Part shown: in pieces, positions 23,701 to 33,745 of the stretch | Position numbering within the stretch: the first letter of the stretch is position 1 | Layout: each line of letters starts with the position of its first letter | Origin: Helichrysum umbraculigerum | Lineage: Eukaryota > Streptophyta > Magnoliopsida > Asterales > Asteraceae | Reading direction: 5' to 3' | Assembly: GCA_949592205.1 (NCBI GenBank) | Contig: CATIUR010000002.1 | Span: forward strand, 3,504,501-3,568,500 | DNA: 64,000 nt | Program-made: the position numbers and the translations under genes | The notes under the pieces: model-generated | Told to the model about the DNA's origin: nothing | Databases searched by the model: none | The model's input: only the letters and a program-made list of their open reading frames with translations

Positions 23701-25187
23701 ATGATATTTAATCTCGTCCCACCGGTCTCCCCTTGTATGACCAAAGTACTACCGGTGGCGAGGGGAATGCGGACAATTTTATCGTAGCAGATTATCTCGG
23801 CACGATGCTTAGACAGCCAATCCATGCCTACAATGATGTCAAAACTTCCAATCTCGACAGGAATGAGATCAATAGAAAATAATTCATCGGCGAGGTTTAG
23901 AGTACAATTGGGTATCACACTATCAGTTTCAACAAGTTTTCCATTAGCTAATTCCACAATGTACTTAGCATCTAGGGCAACAGGTGTGATGTCAAGTAGT
24001 GGACAGAATTTATCAGATATAAAACTTCTATCAGCACCAGTATCAAATAGAACAAAGGCAGTTAAGTTGTTGAGCAAGAACGTACCCGAGACCACATTTG
24101 GGTCTTGACGGGCTTCCTTTGAGTTTAGAACAAAGGCTCTACCTTTAGCAGTATTGTTGCCCTTGTTCTTCAGCTTTGGACATTCATTCCTGAAATGCCC
24201 TGGGTTGCCGCATTCAAAGCAGGCTCTGGGTTGACTGGTGTTGGTGTGGGTGTTGGCAGTGGTAGACCTGCAGTCCTTGGCCATATGCCCATAACGTTGA
24301 CAATTTGTGCATGGAGTACCGCAAAGACCATCATGATGTCTGCGGCACTTAGAACAAAAGGGCTTGTTCCCAGTGTAGCCCTTTTTGGGTTCAGACCCAG
24401 ATGAGTAGGCCTTGATGGTTTCAGGTTTCTTGGATAATGACTGGGAATTGTTGGTGTTTCCAGACCACTTGCGCTTATTATCCCCAGACTGATTTGAATT
24501 GTTGTTGGCAGTAGGTGTTCCCCGGCGAACCACTTGTGCCATGAGGTTGTGTGCCATACGGACGGTAGCTTGGATGGTCGTGGGGTTGGAAGCAGTGACC
24601 ATACCCTGAATACGTGGGGGAAGTCCCCAGATGTAACGTTCGATCCTTTTGTACTCCGGATCAACAAGAGATGGGCACAGCAGTGCCAGCTGATTGAATC
24701 TGGTGGTGTAACTGGCAATGTCATTGCCTTGGGTGGTGAGGTGCCAGAACTCGTTCTCTAGTTGTTGAATCTCATCCCTTGGACAGTACTCGTCCTTCAG
24801 CATCTTTTTCAGCTCTTCCCACGGTGTCAAGTAAGCAGTGTCAATGCCCACCGTCTGAGCATAAGTATTCCACCATGTCAGAGCACCGTCCGAGAAGGTG
24901 CAGGTGGAGTACTTGACCTTGCAATCTTCCGGGCAGTTACAAATTCGAAAGACTGATTCTACTTTTTCCACCCAACGTAATAAACCAATGGCACCCTCGG
25001 TGCCCTTAAAGTTCAGTGGCTTGCAGTTTTGGAAATCCTTGTATGAACAGGGCCTGGGCTGAGGCCCATTGGCAGCCGTGTCTTCGCTGCCTGAATTCGG
25101 TTGTCGAATAGCCATGGCTTGAGCCACACTTTGCGCAATGTGTTGAGCGATCTCGGCATCGCTGTATGTGTGTCTCTTTGGAGGCAT
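20757..25187 (-). CDS. Gag-pol polyprotein of element C (Ty3/gypsy chromovirus)
   Basis: One uninterrupted frame of 1476 codons if translation starts at MPPKR (25187). The frame is open 38 codons further upstream, but that part looks like an intron: a pyrimidine run ending TTTTTGCAG lies right before the AATCATG. Order by residue: gag domain about 50-225; two CCHC zinc knuckles at 293-306 (CTNCQRYGHMAKDC) and 323-336 (CFECGNPGHFRNEC); aspartic protease DTGA near 382; reverse transcriptase with FIDD at about 715; RNase H (DASHQG, TDHKSL) about 850-970; integrase zinc finger HPGADK through CLTCSK about 1060-1100; integrase core with DFITKLPK, DRDSRF and HPQTDGQSER; and a C-terminal chromodomain-like region (FVEEPAEI to FTWERE), which in chromoviruses directs integration to heterochromatin. 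All catalytic motifs are present. Short frames on the other strand and in other phases over this interval are shadows. Confidence 0.96.
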   Translation of the reverse strand: MPPKRHTYSDAEIAQHIAQSVAQAMAIRQPNSGSEDTAANGPQPRPCSYKDFQNCKPLNFKGTEGAIGLLRWVEKVESVFRICNCPEDCKVKYSTCTFSDGALTWWNTYAQTVGIDTAYLTPWEELKKMLKDEYCPRDEIQQLENEFWHLTTQGNDIASYTTRFNQLALLCPSLVDPEYKRIERYIWGLPPRIQGMVTASNPTTIQATVRMAHNLMAQVVRRGTPTANNNSNQSGDNKRKWSGNTNNSQSLSKKPETIKAYSSGSEPKKGYTGNKPFCSKCRRHHDGLCGTPCTNCQRYGHMAKDCRSTTANTHTNTSQPRACFECGNPGHFRNECPKLKNKGNNTAKGRAFVLNSKEARQDPNVVSGTFLLNNLTAFVLFDTGADRSFISDKFCPLLDITPVALDAKYIVELANGKLVETDSVIPNCTLNLADELFSIDLIPVEIGSFDIIVGMDWLSKHRAEIICYDKIVRIPLATGSTLVIQGETGGTRLNIISCMKTHKYLRKGYQAILAHIMEKKSEEKRLEDVPIVRDFPEVFPEELPGLPPVRQVEFSIELVPGAAPVARAPYRLAPSELQELSAQLQELLDKGFIRPSSSPWGAPVLFVKKKDGSFRMCIDYRELNKLTIKNRYPLPRIDDLFDQLQGSNFYSKIDLRSGYHQLRVRDTDIPKITFRTRYGHYEFQVMPFGLTNAPAVFMDLMNRVCKPYLNKFVIVFIDDILIYSRNEQEHAQHLKTILELLKHEELYAKFSKCEFWMQTVQFLGHVIDSQGIHVDPSKIEAIKNWQPPTTPTEVRQFLGLAGYYRRFIENFSKIAQPLTTLTQKEKKFDWTDKQESAFQLLKQKLCSAPILSLPEGNDDFVVYCDASHQGLGCVLMQRDKVIAYASRQLKIHEKNYTTHDLELGAVVFALKIWRHYLYGTKCTIFTDHKSLQHIFDQKDLNMRQRRWVELLTDYDCEIKYHPGKANVVADALSRKERPKPLRVRALSITIHNDLIIQILTAQLEALKPENIKNEALRNMEKQFETKPNGVKYFSNRIWLPCFGNLRDLVMDEAHKSKYSIHPGADKMYHGIKEFYWWPNMKADIATYVSKCLTCSKVKVEYQKPSGLLQQPDIPQWKWEQISMDFITKLPKTAGGCDTIWVIVDRLTKSAHFLAIKETDKMERLTRIYLKEIVSRHGVPISIISDRDSRFTSQFWRSLQKSLGTRLDMSTAYHPQTDGQSERTIQTLEDMLRACVVDFGANWEHHLPLCEFSYNNSYHTSIRVAPFEALYGRKCRSPVCWTEVGDSQLTGPEIFHETTEKIIGIQNRLKAARDRQKSYADVRRKHLEFQVGDRVLLKVSPWKGVIRFGKRGKLNPRYIGPFEILERVGPVAYRLQLPPELSSVHSTFHISNLKKCLSDETLIIPLDEIHIDDKLHFVEEPAEIMDREVKQLKQSRIPIVKVRWNWRCGPEFTWEREDHMRLKYPQLFSNPTPITMN

Positions 25188-25208
25188 GATTCTGCAAAAA
25201 GAAAGTGA
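25188..25208 (-). promoter_or_regulatory. Putative 3' splice site before gag of element C
   Basis: On the sense strand a pyrimidine-rich stretch CACTTTCTTTTTGCAG ends at 25192, and the gag ATG follows four bases later. The score by eye is strong, but a matching donor was not pinned down. It would let the upstream coiled-coil ORF or its leader be removed from a gag-pol mRNA. Confidence 0.5.
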
Positions 25209-25452
25209 TTGAGTGTTTGTACGAGGGCTATGATATATCACACATGCATATATATATTGGAAGATAATATACAGTAGCACGAAGTGACAACCATAATTCA
25301 TTAGATAACAAGTTCGACTACAAGATACAAGTTCCCAAAAGGTACATGATTGTGAGGATTACAAAAGATGCCGGGAATTTATACAACCGGACGAATTACG
25401 AGAGTCATACATAGATAGCTAGATAGATTACAAGATAGCGACTACACTAGTT

Positions 25453-26169
25453 CTAACGCAAGTTTATTCGTTCCATAAGAGCGACAAGGCGGTCCACGGT
25501 GGTTGCAAGTCTGCTGGCTTGTCTGGCGTTATCTTTTGCCAAAATTATTCGTTGCACCAATTCTCGGGAGAAATCTTCAGCTTCTCGTGAGCGTTGTTCA
25601 CATTCTTCTAGTCTGGCCTGCAGGAGATCAACTGCACTCCTGTCATCTATCACTTGTTGATGAATCATGTCTACAGTTTGGGTCATGCTTTCCTGTTCCT
25701 GGAAAAGTTGAGCAATTCGGTCGTGTGACTGACGTAACCAGTACATTTGTACAATGTATTGTTCACGTTCCAAGCTCTCAAGTCTTGCCTCATGACGGTG
25801 TAGTCGGGCAGCTAACACTGGCACAGTGTGATGTGTTGGTTCTTGGGTGTATGGGGAGATGTCCATGGGGTCATTGGAAATCTCCATGTTTTCCTCAGAT
25901 CTCCAAGTGTTCAGAGTTGTGGGTAGCCAATCCCACTTTCGTGGATAAGTTGGATGGTCTGCCCTAGTTGAGGGGTTATCAGTGTGGTAAGGGCTAACTC
26001 GAGCTGAGCTGTTACCCCTTCGTTGATGTCGGGTGACTCTTGCCTCTCCGGTGATATAATAGAGAGATTCAGTGAAAGCTTGTGGTAAAGAGGTTAACTC
26101 TTCAACAGTTGGGTGAGTTTGAACTTCTACGTTCGTGTCAGTCGGTGCTAGAGGAGGGATGTCCGCCAT
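25453..26169 (-). CDS. Upstream ORF of element C, coiled-coil protein of unknown function
   Basis: A 238-codon frame starts 326 bp inside the 5' LTR end, so it is the first long ORF of the genomic RNA. The N-terminal 110 residues are acidic and proline/threonine-rich. From about residue 115 to the end it is rich in E, Q, R and L with heptad-like spacing (ARLHRHEARLESLEREQ, LLQARLEECEQRSREAE), predicting a coiled coil. It is followed 260 bp later by a 3' splice-like site just before MPPKR, so it may be an alternative product or be spliced to gag. No enzymatic motif is seen. Similar coiled-coil leaders before gag are, in my recollection, common in gypsy elements of this plant group, but their role is not known to me. 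Confidence 0.7.
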   Translation of the reverse strand: MADIPPLAPTDTNVEVQTHPTVEELTSLPQAFTESLYYITGEARVTRHQRRGNSSARVSPYHTDNPSTRADHPTYPRKWDWLPTTLNTWRSEENMEISNDPMDISPYTQEPTHHTVPVLAARLHRHEARLESLEREQYIVQMYWLRQSHDRIAQLFQEQESMTQTVDMIHQQVIDDRSAVDLLQARLEECEQRSREAEDFSRELVQRIILAKDNARQASRLATTVDRLVALMERINLR

Positions 26170-26475
26170 GTCTGTGGCAATAACGTTTGATAAGTATTGT
26201 GAGGCCTATATATAAACATATCATATAGCCTAGAGTGTCTAGCACAAACATATATAAGTCCCGGTTTCTCTCGTGGTCAGAGTCATCTAGTGTATTCCTA
26301 TTCAACATAACCGTTTCAGCTCTCACCTCATCTTTCCTTAATTGTACATAGTTGATCAGGCTATGTTAAATTAAAGTCGTATGATGTAATCCCTGAACCA
26401 GTCATACCTAGTAAGGAAATACTGCCTAATGGTCATAGTCTAGGCCCACTAAATGCAACCTAGTTCACTATAACC

Positions 26476-26492
26476 TTAGGCTCTGATACCAA
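26476..26492 (-). other. Primer-binding site of element C (initiator Met tRNA)
   Basis: On the minus strand TTGGTATCAGAGCCTAAGG follows the 5' LTR end (26495) after two bases. It matches plant initiator Met tRNA. Confidence 0.93.
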
Positions 26493-26494
26493 TC

Positions 26495-29400
26495 TGTCGC
26501 ACCCCCAAATTATGATGCGGAAGCGAATTGGGTCGGGGCGCGACTAATCAATAATCAAAGCACACAAGATATATAATGAACGACTCTATATGCGTCGTTT
26601 ACAAGTTACATTAATATAATGTAAAAGTTTTACAAAGTTGTAATGTTTACAAAAGCTCGTAATTAATGTTAGAGATTCTAAGGCATATCTAATTTACAAA
26701 ATGTAGAAATGCAGGGGAATCTCCTGGTGTCTGTATGCGACTCGAGCTACATAATATCCTGAGCAGTCCTACTACTGCTGAGTACCTGAGAATACATGCT
26801 AAAAGGTCAGCTAAAAGCTGGTGAGCTCACAGGTTTGTATAATGATAAAGTAATGTGTGAACCACAAGATTTAATATAGTGATTTGAAATCAATCAAATA
26901 ATGTATATGTCTGCCATGAGGTCATAGTCTGAGCTTAACTGAGGTGTCAGGATCACAATCAAGTGCCTGAGCGAGGGTGCCTCCCTGCGAGTGCCTAATC
27001 AACACTCGTATGAACAAATGCTAATGCGTCCGTTTGACCAGTTAGTGCTTGCTAACCCGGACGAGGATTGTCAATCCTATATGGTACCATACACTAACAT
27101 TCACGCTACAAAAGTATTACCAAACTATGATCGTTGGAGGGCTTTAAAATGATTAGTAAATAGCTCATGCAGAATATAGCGAGTTTTAGTACTCGTGTTC
27201 ACATGTAAAACAAAGTAGAGCATGTGTTCCCACCCCGGGAGTAAAAACAGTAAAAAGTCGGGGCTATGAGACTCACCTGAGTCTGGTATATTGCAATGAA
27301 GCAAGTATGATGTAGTACTATGTGATGCTGTCCGAAGACTGTAACCTGTCGGGCGTTCAAAACGCGCAAGGTTATAAATATAAGTAGATGTCTCAACAGA
27401 CCATCTATGCTAGTTGTTCATTCAACTAGTAATGTCCAAATGATTGGGTTTGTTTGTGTTTTGAAAACGTGTACGGCCCGTTGTTGACGGATTGTAATAA
27501 TAATCTCAGACTATTATTATTATACTTGAATTGTTGTATACTTATAAAAATACATATGTTCTCTATGTTTCGGTGTTGTATCGTGTATTGTTATTTGTTA
27601 TTGATGCCGTAAGTGTTTGTTTAAGAGATACTAGCTTATTTATTCATGAGAAACTAGTAAGTCAAATAAAGTCCAAGAGAAACTAAAAGTCAAAGAGAAA
27701 CTAGAAGTCAAAGAGAAACTAGCTCATGTGAAACTAGGTGAAATGAGAAAGTAGTAGTTTCGTCTGTGAACTAGAAATGAGAAACTGAGAAATGAGAAAC
27801 TATCAATTTGTGAAACTAGCAATAATGAGAAACTAATAAATGTGAAACTAGGAAATGTGAAACTAGGGATATTGAGAAACTAATAAATGTGAAACTAGGA
27901 AATGTGAAACTAGAGATATTAATAAATGTGAAACTAGGAAATGTGAAACTAGAGACATTAATAAATGTGAAACTAGGAAATGTGAAACTAGAGATATTGA
28001 GAAACTAAGAAATGTGAAACTAGGAAATGTGAAACTAGAGATATTGAGAAACTAATAAATGTGAAACTAGCCATGGTGCGAAAGTGTAAAATTTGTGCGA
28101 ATGTAATATTTAGCCGAAAGTGGTATTTTCGCAATTTACATACTCGAAAGTGATAATCCGAAAGTGTAGTTTCGAAAATGGTTAGTTTCGCAGTTTCGTT
28201 CGAAATCCAGTTTCGCAAGTCTGTAAGCTTTTGAGTTCGGGAACGTAGTCAAATGGCCTCGGTTTGACCCGCAATTTTTAGGGAAGTCTTAAATATGTTT
28301 TAAAGGCCTCGTAAAATTATCGTTATGTTTCGTGGGTCTCTCGAAGTGTCGGTTTTGTGAATCTACCAAAACAGGCCCTAACTTATGATTCCAGAATTTT
28401 TACTCGGTTTCCACTCTCGATTTAACCCATATGTAGTCCGATTCAAGTCCAACCAAAAATCACACATGTTCCCCTATATGTCTTGTTAATTTCTGCATTT
28501 TATGGTATTTTAATATGTCCATTTACTATTTTAAACGAAAAAAGACATATCGAGGTGTCGGTTTTGGTCCAAAACAGACATATGTCCAAAGATCAAGTAA
28601 TACTCGAAAATGTGTGCATTTCTGGAGGTAGCTAAAGAAGAACTTTTTGTTCACGACGAAAATACCAAACTTTTCCAAGTGGTCTCACACGTTTATTTAC
28701 CCTACAACTCGAGATATGGCCTCGAGAAATTACCGAAAGTTTCTGTCCGCCGGAACAGTGATGCTATGTCACCGGAGAAAAATGTTTTCGAGTAGTAAAC
28801 GGAGTCGAAAAGTCACGAGACTAATTTTGTTGGAAAACCAACTTCTTGTAATACATTTTAGGCTCAAGAAACATCATTTTTGATTAATAAATGAATTTTA
28901 TAAAAATCATGGAAGTGGGAGTAAAAATCTGGGCAGAAAAGTATGTGTGTATATATGTTTCAAAAACGTGTTTTAAGTTAAGATTTGGACATTTCTGGGC
29001 TAAACTTTCTTCACGAAAGTTGTAGGCGACGAAAAGACGAAGATTTATTGTTTAGGAAGTTTTCGCTAGTTTCGAACGTACGATTTTATAAAAATTCGAG
29101 AAGAGGACTGTTTTCAGTGGTAGTTTTGGTTTACATTTTCGAGTTCTAAAAACGAGTTTTAACTTATGATTTGGACATTATCTAGCTAGATTATCAACTA
29201 GAGAAGTAAATAAAAGTATTTAAGAGAGTTTTAAGGTTTGGTTTACTTACAAAGCTCGGTTTTTAAAACCGAAAATATAGAAACGTTCGTGCTCGCGTGG
29301 TGATCGTTTTCTCTCAAATAAGCTTAGCGATCCAAAGTGTTTTGATGGTGGTTTTTGGTGGTGATAAGGTGGCGGTGGTGAGGTGTTTTAGAGAGAGAGA

Positions 29401-30079
29401 GAACCGAGTAGAGAGAGGGAGGAGAGAGTGGTGATGGAAATGATTTTGGTGTTTGTGTGTTTCATACACAAATGAGGGGAAAGGGTCAAGGGGGTATGGG
29501 GTGCCATGCCCCTCCCTTTGGCTGACTTTCGGCTGGGCCCCACCCCAAGTGGGTGATTAAATTGGTCTCCCAAGTTTGCGTATATACCCGTGTTCGTTTT
29601 CCCGGTCGTTTAAACGTTTAATTATTTATATACGCGATAATATACGAGTTTAAAAACACGAAATAATATTCGATGTTTTTGATGAAGTATTTTAACCAAA
29701 ATACTTTTAGTGAGTTATAAAAATATAACTTTTGCTAAAATTGTTCGTCGGGCGCTAACCGTGCGTTTTTGTCGCGTTTGTTTTAAATGATACGATACGA
29801 GTTGTAATGTAAATATTATCAAATAATATTTATTAAATGTTTCGATTATTAAATAATTCCATATTTAATAATTACTTTGATTTGTCACCAACGTCCGTAT
29901 AAGTTAACCGAAAATTCATTCGATATTGAAAATGCACGATTAAACCAAACCGCGTACGTGTATATATATTCAACAATACATATATAATGATACATTAATT
30001 ATCCTAAACCAGGGACTAATTACATGTATTAGGAGATGATTAGGCACTAAATACTGGTCCTAATTTGGCGGGTGTCACA
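26495..30079 (-). repeat. Element C 5' LTR
   Basis: 3585 bp, one base shorter than the 3' LTR, with about 14 scattered differences. It carries the AAACTA array at 27650-28072. It is followed at 30080 by ATTAG, the right copy of the target duplication. Confidence 0.95.
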
Positions 30080-30084
30080 ATTAG

Positions 30085-30253
30085 TCAATTAGATATCGTG
30101 CTGTAAGTAATAGTGCTTGTAAATTCTGGTTTATTTGTATATTATATATGCTGAATATATGCTAATTGAATCTAAAAATACTTTGTGTGAAATACTTTGT
30201 TTAGAGTGTGATCAGAGTGTGAAATACTTCATATAAGGATATGAATTATGTTA
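30085..30253. other. Unassigned sequence between element C and a solo LTR
   Basis: AT-rich, no ORF. GTGTGAAATACTTTGTTTAG (about 30185) recurs with few changes at about 32229, on the other side of the solo LTR, so the two flanks contain a direct repeat of about 30 bp that predates or accompanied the insertion. Confidence 0.5.
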
Positions 30254-30453
30254 ATCATTGATATCGCCCATTTTGGCTATATACTTCTGTCGCGATATCA
30301 TTGTTTTGCATATGTATTTGAGTAGATTTCCGGAACTTTCGATACTTATTTTGTTTGGAAATCAATTTCAGGTAAAAAGATGGAAATGTGCTCGAAGTGG
30401 TGAAGAAATTGTGAAGTGTAGAGCTTATCTGATGCTGGGCTGAAAACAGGCTA

Positions 30454-30669
30454 TAGCCGATTGGCTAGGCTAACAAAGCCGATCGGTTTATCATTCTCAG
30501 CAGATCTGCTAATATTAGCCGATCGGCTTTCCCTGTGGAAATCCATTACAGAACGTTGCCTAGTCGAAGCTTGTGAAGTTGAACTAACATAGCCGTTCGG
30601 CTAAGCTTCTTCAGCCGTTCGGCTAGGGCTTTAAAGCCGTTCGGCTAGCCATCATTAGCCGATCGGCTA
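30454..30669 (+). repeat. Phased AGCCGWTCGGCT palindrome cluster in the solo LTR
   Basis: Seven copies of TAGCCGATCGGCTA or TAGCCGTTCGGCTA start at 30454, 30475, 30516, 30590, 30612, 30634 and 30656. The last four are exactly 22 bp apart, the first two 21 bp. The cluster begins about 195 bp from the LTR start, the same relative place as the cluster of element E. Confidence 0.92.
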
Positions 30670-31370
30670 TGGATGGTCTGTGTGAGATTCCAGGCTGTTG
30701 GTGTACTGTGCGCTTGTGATTGGCTTGGCATTCAAATGCCCATCCCTTTCCAGCTTTACCCATCATTTACCCATCCTATACCCATCATTTTTAACCCATC
30801 ATTTCCATTTTTCAAAGAAAAGAAAAATAAAAAATAGAATGGGAAAGGGGTGTTTGGTCGGCAGCTTCATAATCATCTTCATCATATATCATATCATAAC
30901 ACACACACATATCACATATTATCATCCATCTCTATCTCTGGCTCTCTCTCTCGCGGGAAGAACACCACCAAACCAAAAACCCATTTTCATTTCACCATTT
31001 TACCTTCAATCAATCACCAAAATAACCCATTTTTACTTTCAAATTTCTTAAGGATTTCACTAGGAGTTTGTGAGGATAACATCAAGCAACATCATTTGGA
31101 AACATTTGTGTAATCACTTTGGTATAATTTCTATTTAATCTAATTTCAAGTTATTTATGAATTTGTTTAGTATTTATGATTTTTGCTTAATTATTATGAT
31201 TATGTGTGGCTAGTTACCATTGTGTTTGTTTGGATGAACTAACTAGTTGATTAGGGGTGTAATCTTTTGGTGTTAATTTATATGTTTAAGTTTGTGAATC
31301 ATCCATGGATTTGAATGTATTTAGTTTGTTGTTGTTTTAGAACTTTTGGTATTTTAGCTAAGTTATTATA

Positions 31371-31806
31371 GCGAATGTTTATTGCTTAGTAAAAATACTT
31401 GATTGTTATTTATCACTTGTGGAACAAAGCATTTGATGATTGTAAAAACAACTAGCTAAATACATACAAGTTAGAGATTATAGTGAATGTTTGTCGTGTG
31501 GATGATTTGCAAACTCTCAAAATCTAAATTTATGTTTAATTGGAGAACCTTGTGTAATTAAGCTTAGTCTATAGAATTTGACCATTTGATAATTTACTAA
31601 TTAATATAGCGAACGTTTTCAACCAAGTAAATTGCTATTGATTATTTGTCTATAAATAATTGAACAAAATCGCGAATGTAATTTTGGAATGTGTCAAATG
31701 ATTTTAGCTAAATTATGCAAGTTAGTAACCATGGCGAACGTCCGTTACTCAATTACATAATAGGTTTGTAAATTGAAGTTGAACAATAGGTCTTAGCGAA
31801 CGTTGA
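31371..31806 (+). repeat. Dispersed GCGAAYGTT motif in the solo LTR
   Basis: GCGAATGTT, GTGAATGTT or GCGAACGTT recurs about six times (31371, 31484, 31609, 31673, 31735 and 31797). The same motif recurs in the homologous part of the E LTRs, although the sequence between copies has diverged. Confidence 0.7.
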
Positions 31807-32217
31807 GCTTATGTTTGATGAATGTTACCTTGGCATATATATCTTAACCGGTTATAATCCTAACCCCCCGAAATCACTAGTGAAATAATCCAAGCAAACA
31901 TTGTTTTTAATATTTGAAAGTTCCAAATCAATCAATCCGACTCTTCAGAGTCCACCTGCCTAGATAGTTAAAAATTGTAGTGTTTAAGCATTGTGACAAT
32001 TCGGTCACACAAACCAACCACATTTTATTTACCTTTTTTAAATTGTTCACACTTAGTAATTGATAAAAACCAAGTTCCATGTGTTCGAACCTAGACTTAC
32101 CAAAACTATACTACCACTCGACAGGGTCCACTGCCCGGTTGTGTTTGGTCTAGCTCGGTACTTTTTGGTTTACTTATCAACGATAAATTTTATAACTGAA
32201 TTTTGCACATCAATCAT

Positions 32218-32383
32218 ATAGGTACATGTGTGAAATACTTTGTTCGGAGTGTGATTAGAGGTACATGTATCGTTTGTTATTCATGGTATCATATTTGATA
32301 GTGTTGTTGATTTATCTTTGCTAGTTAATTTGTTCATTGTTGTTATGTAATTTTTGTGATATAACTCATCGGCCAAAATTAGG
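32218..32383. other. Unassigned AT-rich spacer
   Basis: It follows the solo LTR, contains the second copy of the GTGTGAAATACTTTGTT repeat, and shows nothing else recognisable. Confidence 0.4.
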
Positions 32384-32392
32384 TAATTTATA

Positions 32393-33736
32393 GGGTAAAT
32401 TACATTGCGTGACCCTGTGGTTTTTCATTTTATCAGTGCGTGCCCCTCCCGACTTTTTATTACACCGCGTATCCCTGTGGTTGGTTTTTTTGTCCCAAGT
32501 TTGTCCCTTCTTCGTTAAATCTAACAAATTGACAGTTAACTTGTATAAACTAACTAAAATGCCTTTCTTCTTTCTTAATAACAACAAGAATAAGAACAAA
32601 AACAGACAAGAACAAAATCATCAACTTAATAATAACGACGAGAACAAAAGCCAATCTACTTTTATTGTGTTTATTATACTCCGTATCTTTGTTTCCATTT
32701 CCTTTATTTGAAGATCACTAATTTTTAATTTAGTCAAACATACATCAATATTTCCTTTTAGTCAAGAATCATATGTAAAAGTTATACATAGACTGATAGA
32801 CATAGGGGAATATCATCACCGCCACCATCAATTCCTTTCCTTCCATCTTTTATTCATTGATGATAATGTGAACTCAATTGCATCAACGAATTTGCAGATT
32901 TGAAAGCCTAAAAATGGCAATTTGCCCTAAACCAATTAACATTCTCCTGAATATATACACCCTCAAATTGTTCAATTGAGACAGATCTAAACGAAACCCG
33001 TCGGGCCGACACCTCCGTTGTTAGTTGAAACAAGAGGTCGGAGTTTGAGTTCGAAGTGGAGGTATTTGCAAGAACATGGATCTAAATCGGAGTTGCAAGT
33101 GGTCTGATTCAAGACTATAACTCAGGGGAAATAGATCGAAATACGAAAACTCCAGGTTTTCTTTCTGATATGGGTTTAGATTGGAATCTTTGTTGTATAA
33201 AGAAGGCCGACTGGCCGCCGCCGGTGACCTACAAAACCGCCGGAAATCACTCGACCATAAGAGGTAGTTTGGGCTCTTTTCAATTTACGATTTGGGGTGT
33301 AATTTCGTATGTTGTGTTTCTGGTTTTTGGGTTGGTTTCATATATATGTTTGTGAATCTTGGTTGAAGGATATGTTCTTGGTTGATTTGTTCGATTCTTT
33401 TTTTATCATACGATGAAGATGTAAGTTGAAAAGAAGAAAAATATTTGCAGGTCTTGTGAAAATGATGTTGCAGTTGTTATGTGTTTTTGGTTAAATTATA
33501 TAGAGATTGATGAATATGACACTGATGAATAGAGAAAATATAAGAGAGAAGGGAGAAAGGAGAAGGGCATTGTAGTCATTTTATATGAATTAACTGTCAA
33601 TTTGTTAGATTTAACGAAGAAAGGACAAACTTGGGACAAAAAAACCAACCACAGGGATACGCGGTGTAATAAAAAGTCGGGAGGGGCACGCACTGATAAA
33701 ATGAAAAACCAAAGGGACACACAATGTGATTTACCC
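32393..33736. mobile_element. Mutator-like (MULE) non-autonomous element
   Basis: Terminal inverted repeats of about 180 bp begin GGGTAAATTACATTG at 32393 and end GTGATTTACCC at 33736. They are flanked by a perfect 9-bp target duplication TAATTTATA (32384-32392 and 33737-33745). Long inverted repeats with 9-bp duplications are the hallmark of Mutator-like elements. The 1-kb interior has no transposase; short frames there (for example 33170-33355) are unrecognised, so a captured fragment cannot be excluded. The ORFs inside the inverted ends are mirror copies of each other. Confidence 0.93.
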
Positions 33737-33745
33737 TAATTTATA

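Larger units (their letters stand above)
17137..30079 (-). mobile_element. Element C: complete Ty3/gypsy chromovirus (Tekay/Del-like)
   Basis: A 12.9-kb element on the minus strand with a perfect 5-bp target duplication ATTAG at 17132-17136 and 30080-30084. In sense orientation it runs 5' LTR (30079-26495), Met-tRNA primer site, an extra coiled-coil ORF (26169-25453), a single gag-pol frame (25187-20757), purine tract, and 3' LTR (20722-17137). The polymerase order (protease, reverse transcriptase, RNase H, integrase, chromodomain-like tail) identifies a Ty3/gypsy chromovirus. About 14 LTR differences in 3586 bp and an intact polyprotein frame mean a very recent insertion that may still be competent. 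Confidence 0.96.
30259..32212 (+). mobile_element. Solo LTR of an Athila-type Ty3/gypsy element
   Basis: A 1954-bp unit starting TGATATCGCC and ending TTGCACATCA, bounded by a perfect target duplication ATCAT (30254-30258 and 32213-32217). Its second half is homologous, in opposite orientation, to the LTR of element E (48113-49949), for example in the ACCGGTT, AATCACTA and CCGGTTGTGTTTGGTC stretches. No internal domain or second LTR is present, so it is a solo LTR left by LTR-LTR recombination. Its palindrome cluster has a different sequence from that of E. The small frames at 30258-30443 and 30698-31113 lie within it and look fortuitous. Confidence 0.93.

Noticed and set aside
20793..25000. 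Plus-strand ORFs of up to 189 codons opposite the C polyprotein
   Set aside because: They are antisense shadows of the gag-pol frame with no independent similarity.
30698..31051. 117-codon ORF as a host gene
   Set aside because: It sits within the solo LTR, is rich in Ser/His/Ile from pyrimidine-rich sequence and has no domain.
32409..32711. 100-codon ORF as a gene
   Set aside because: Its first part is the Mutator-like inverted repeat, mirrored at 33496-33720, and the rest is low-complexity Asn/Lys.
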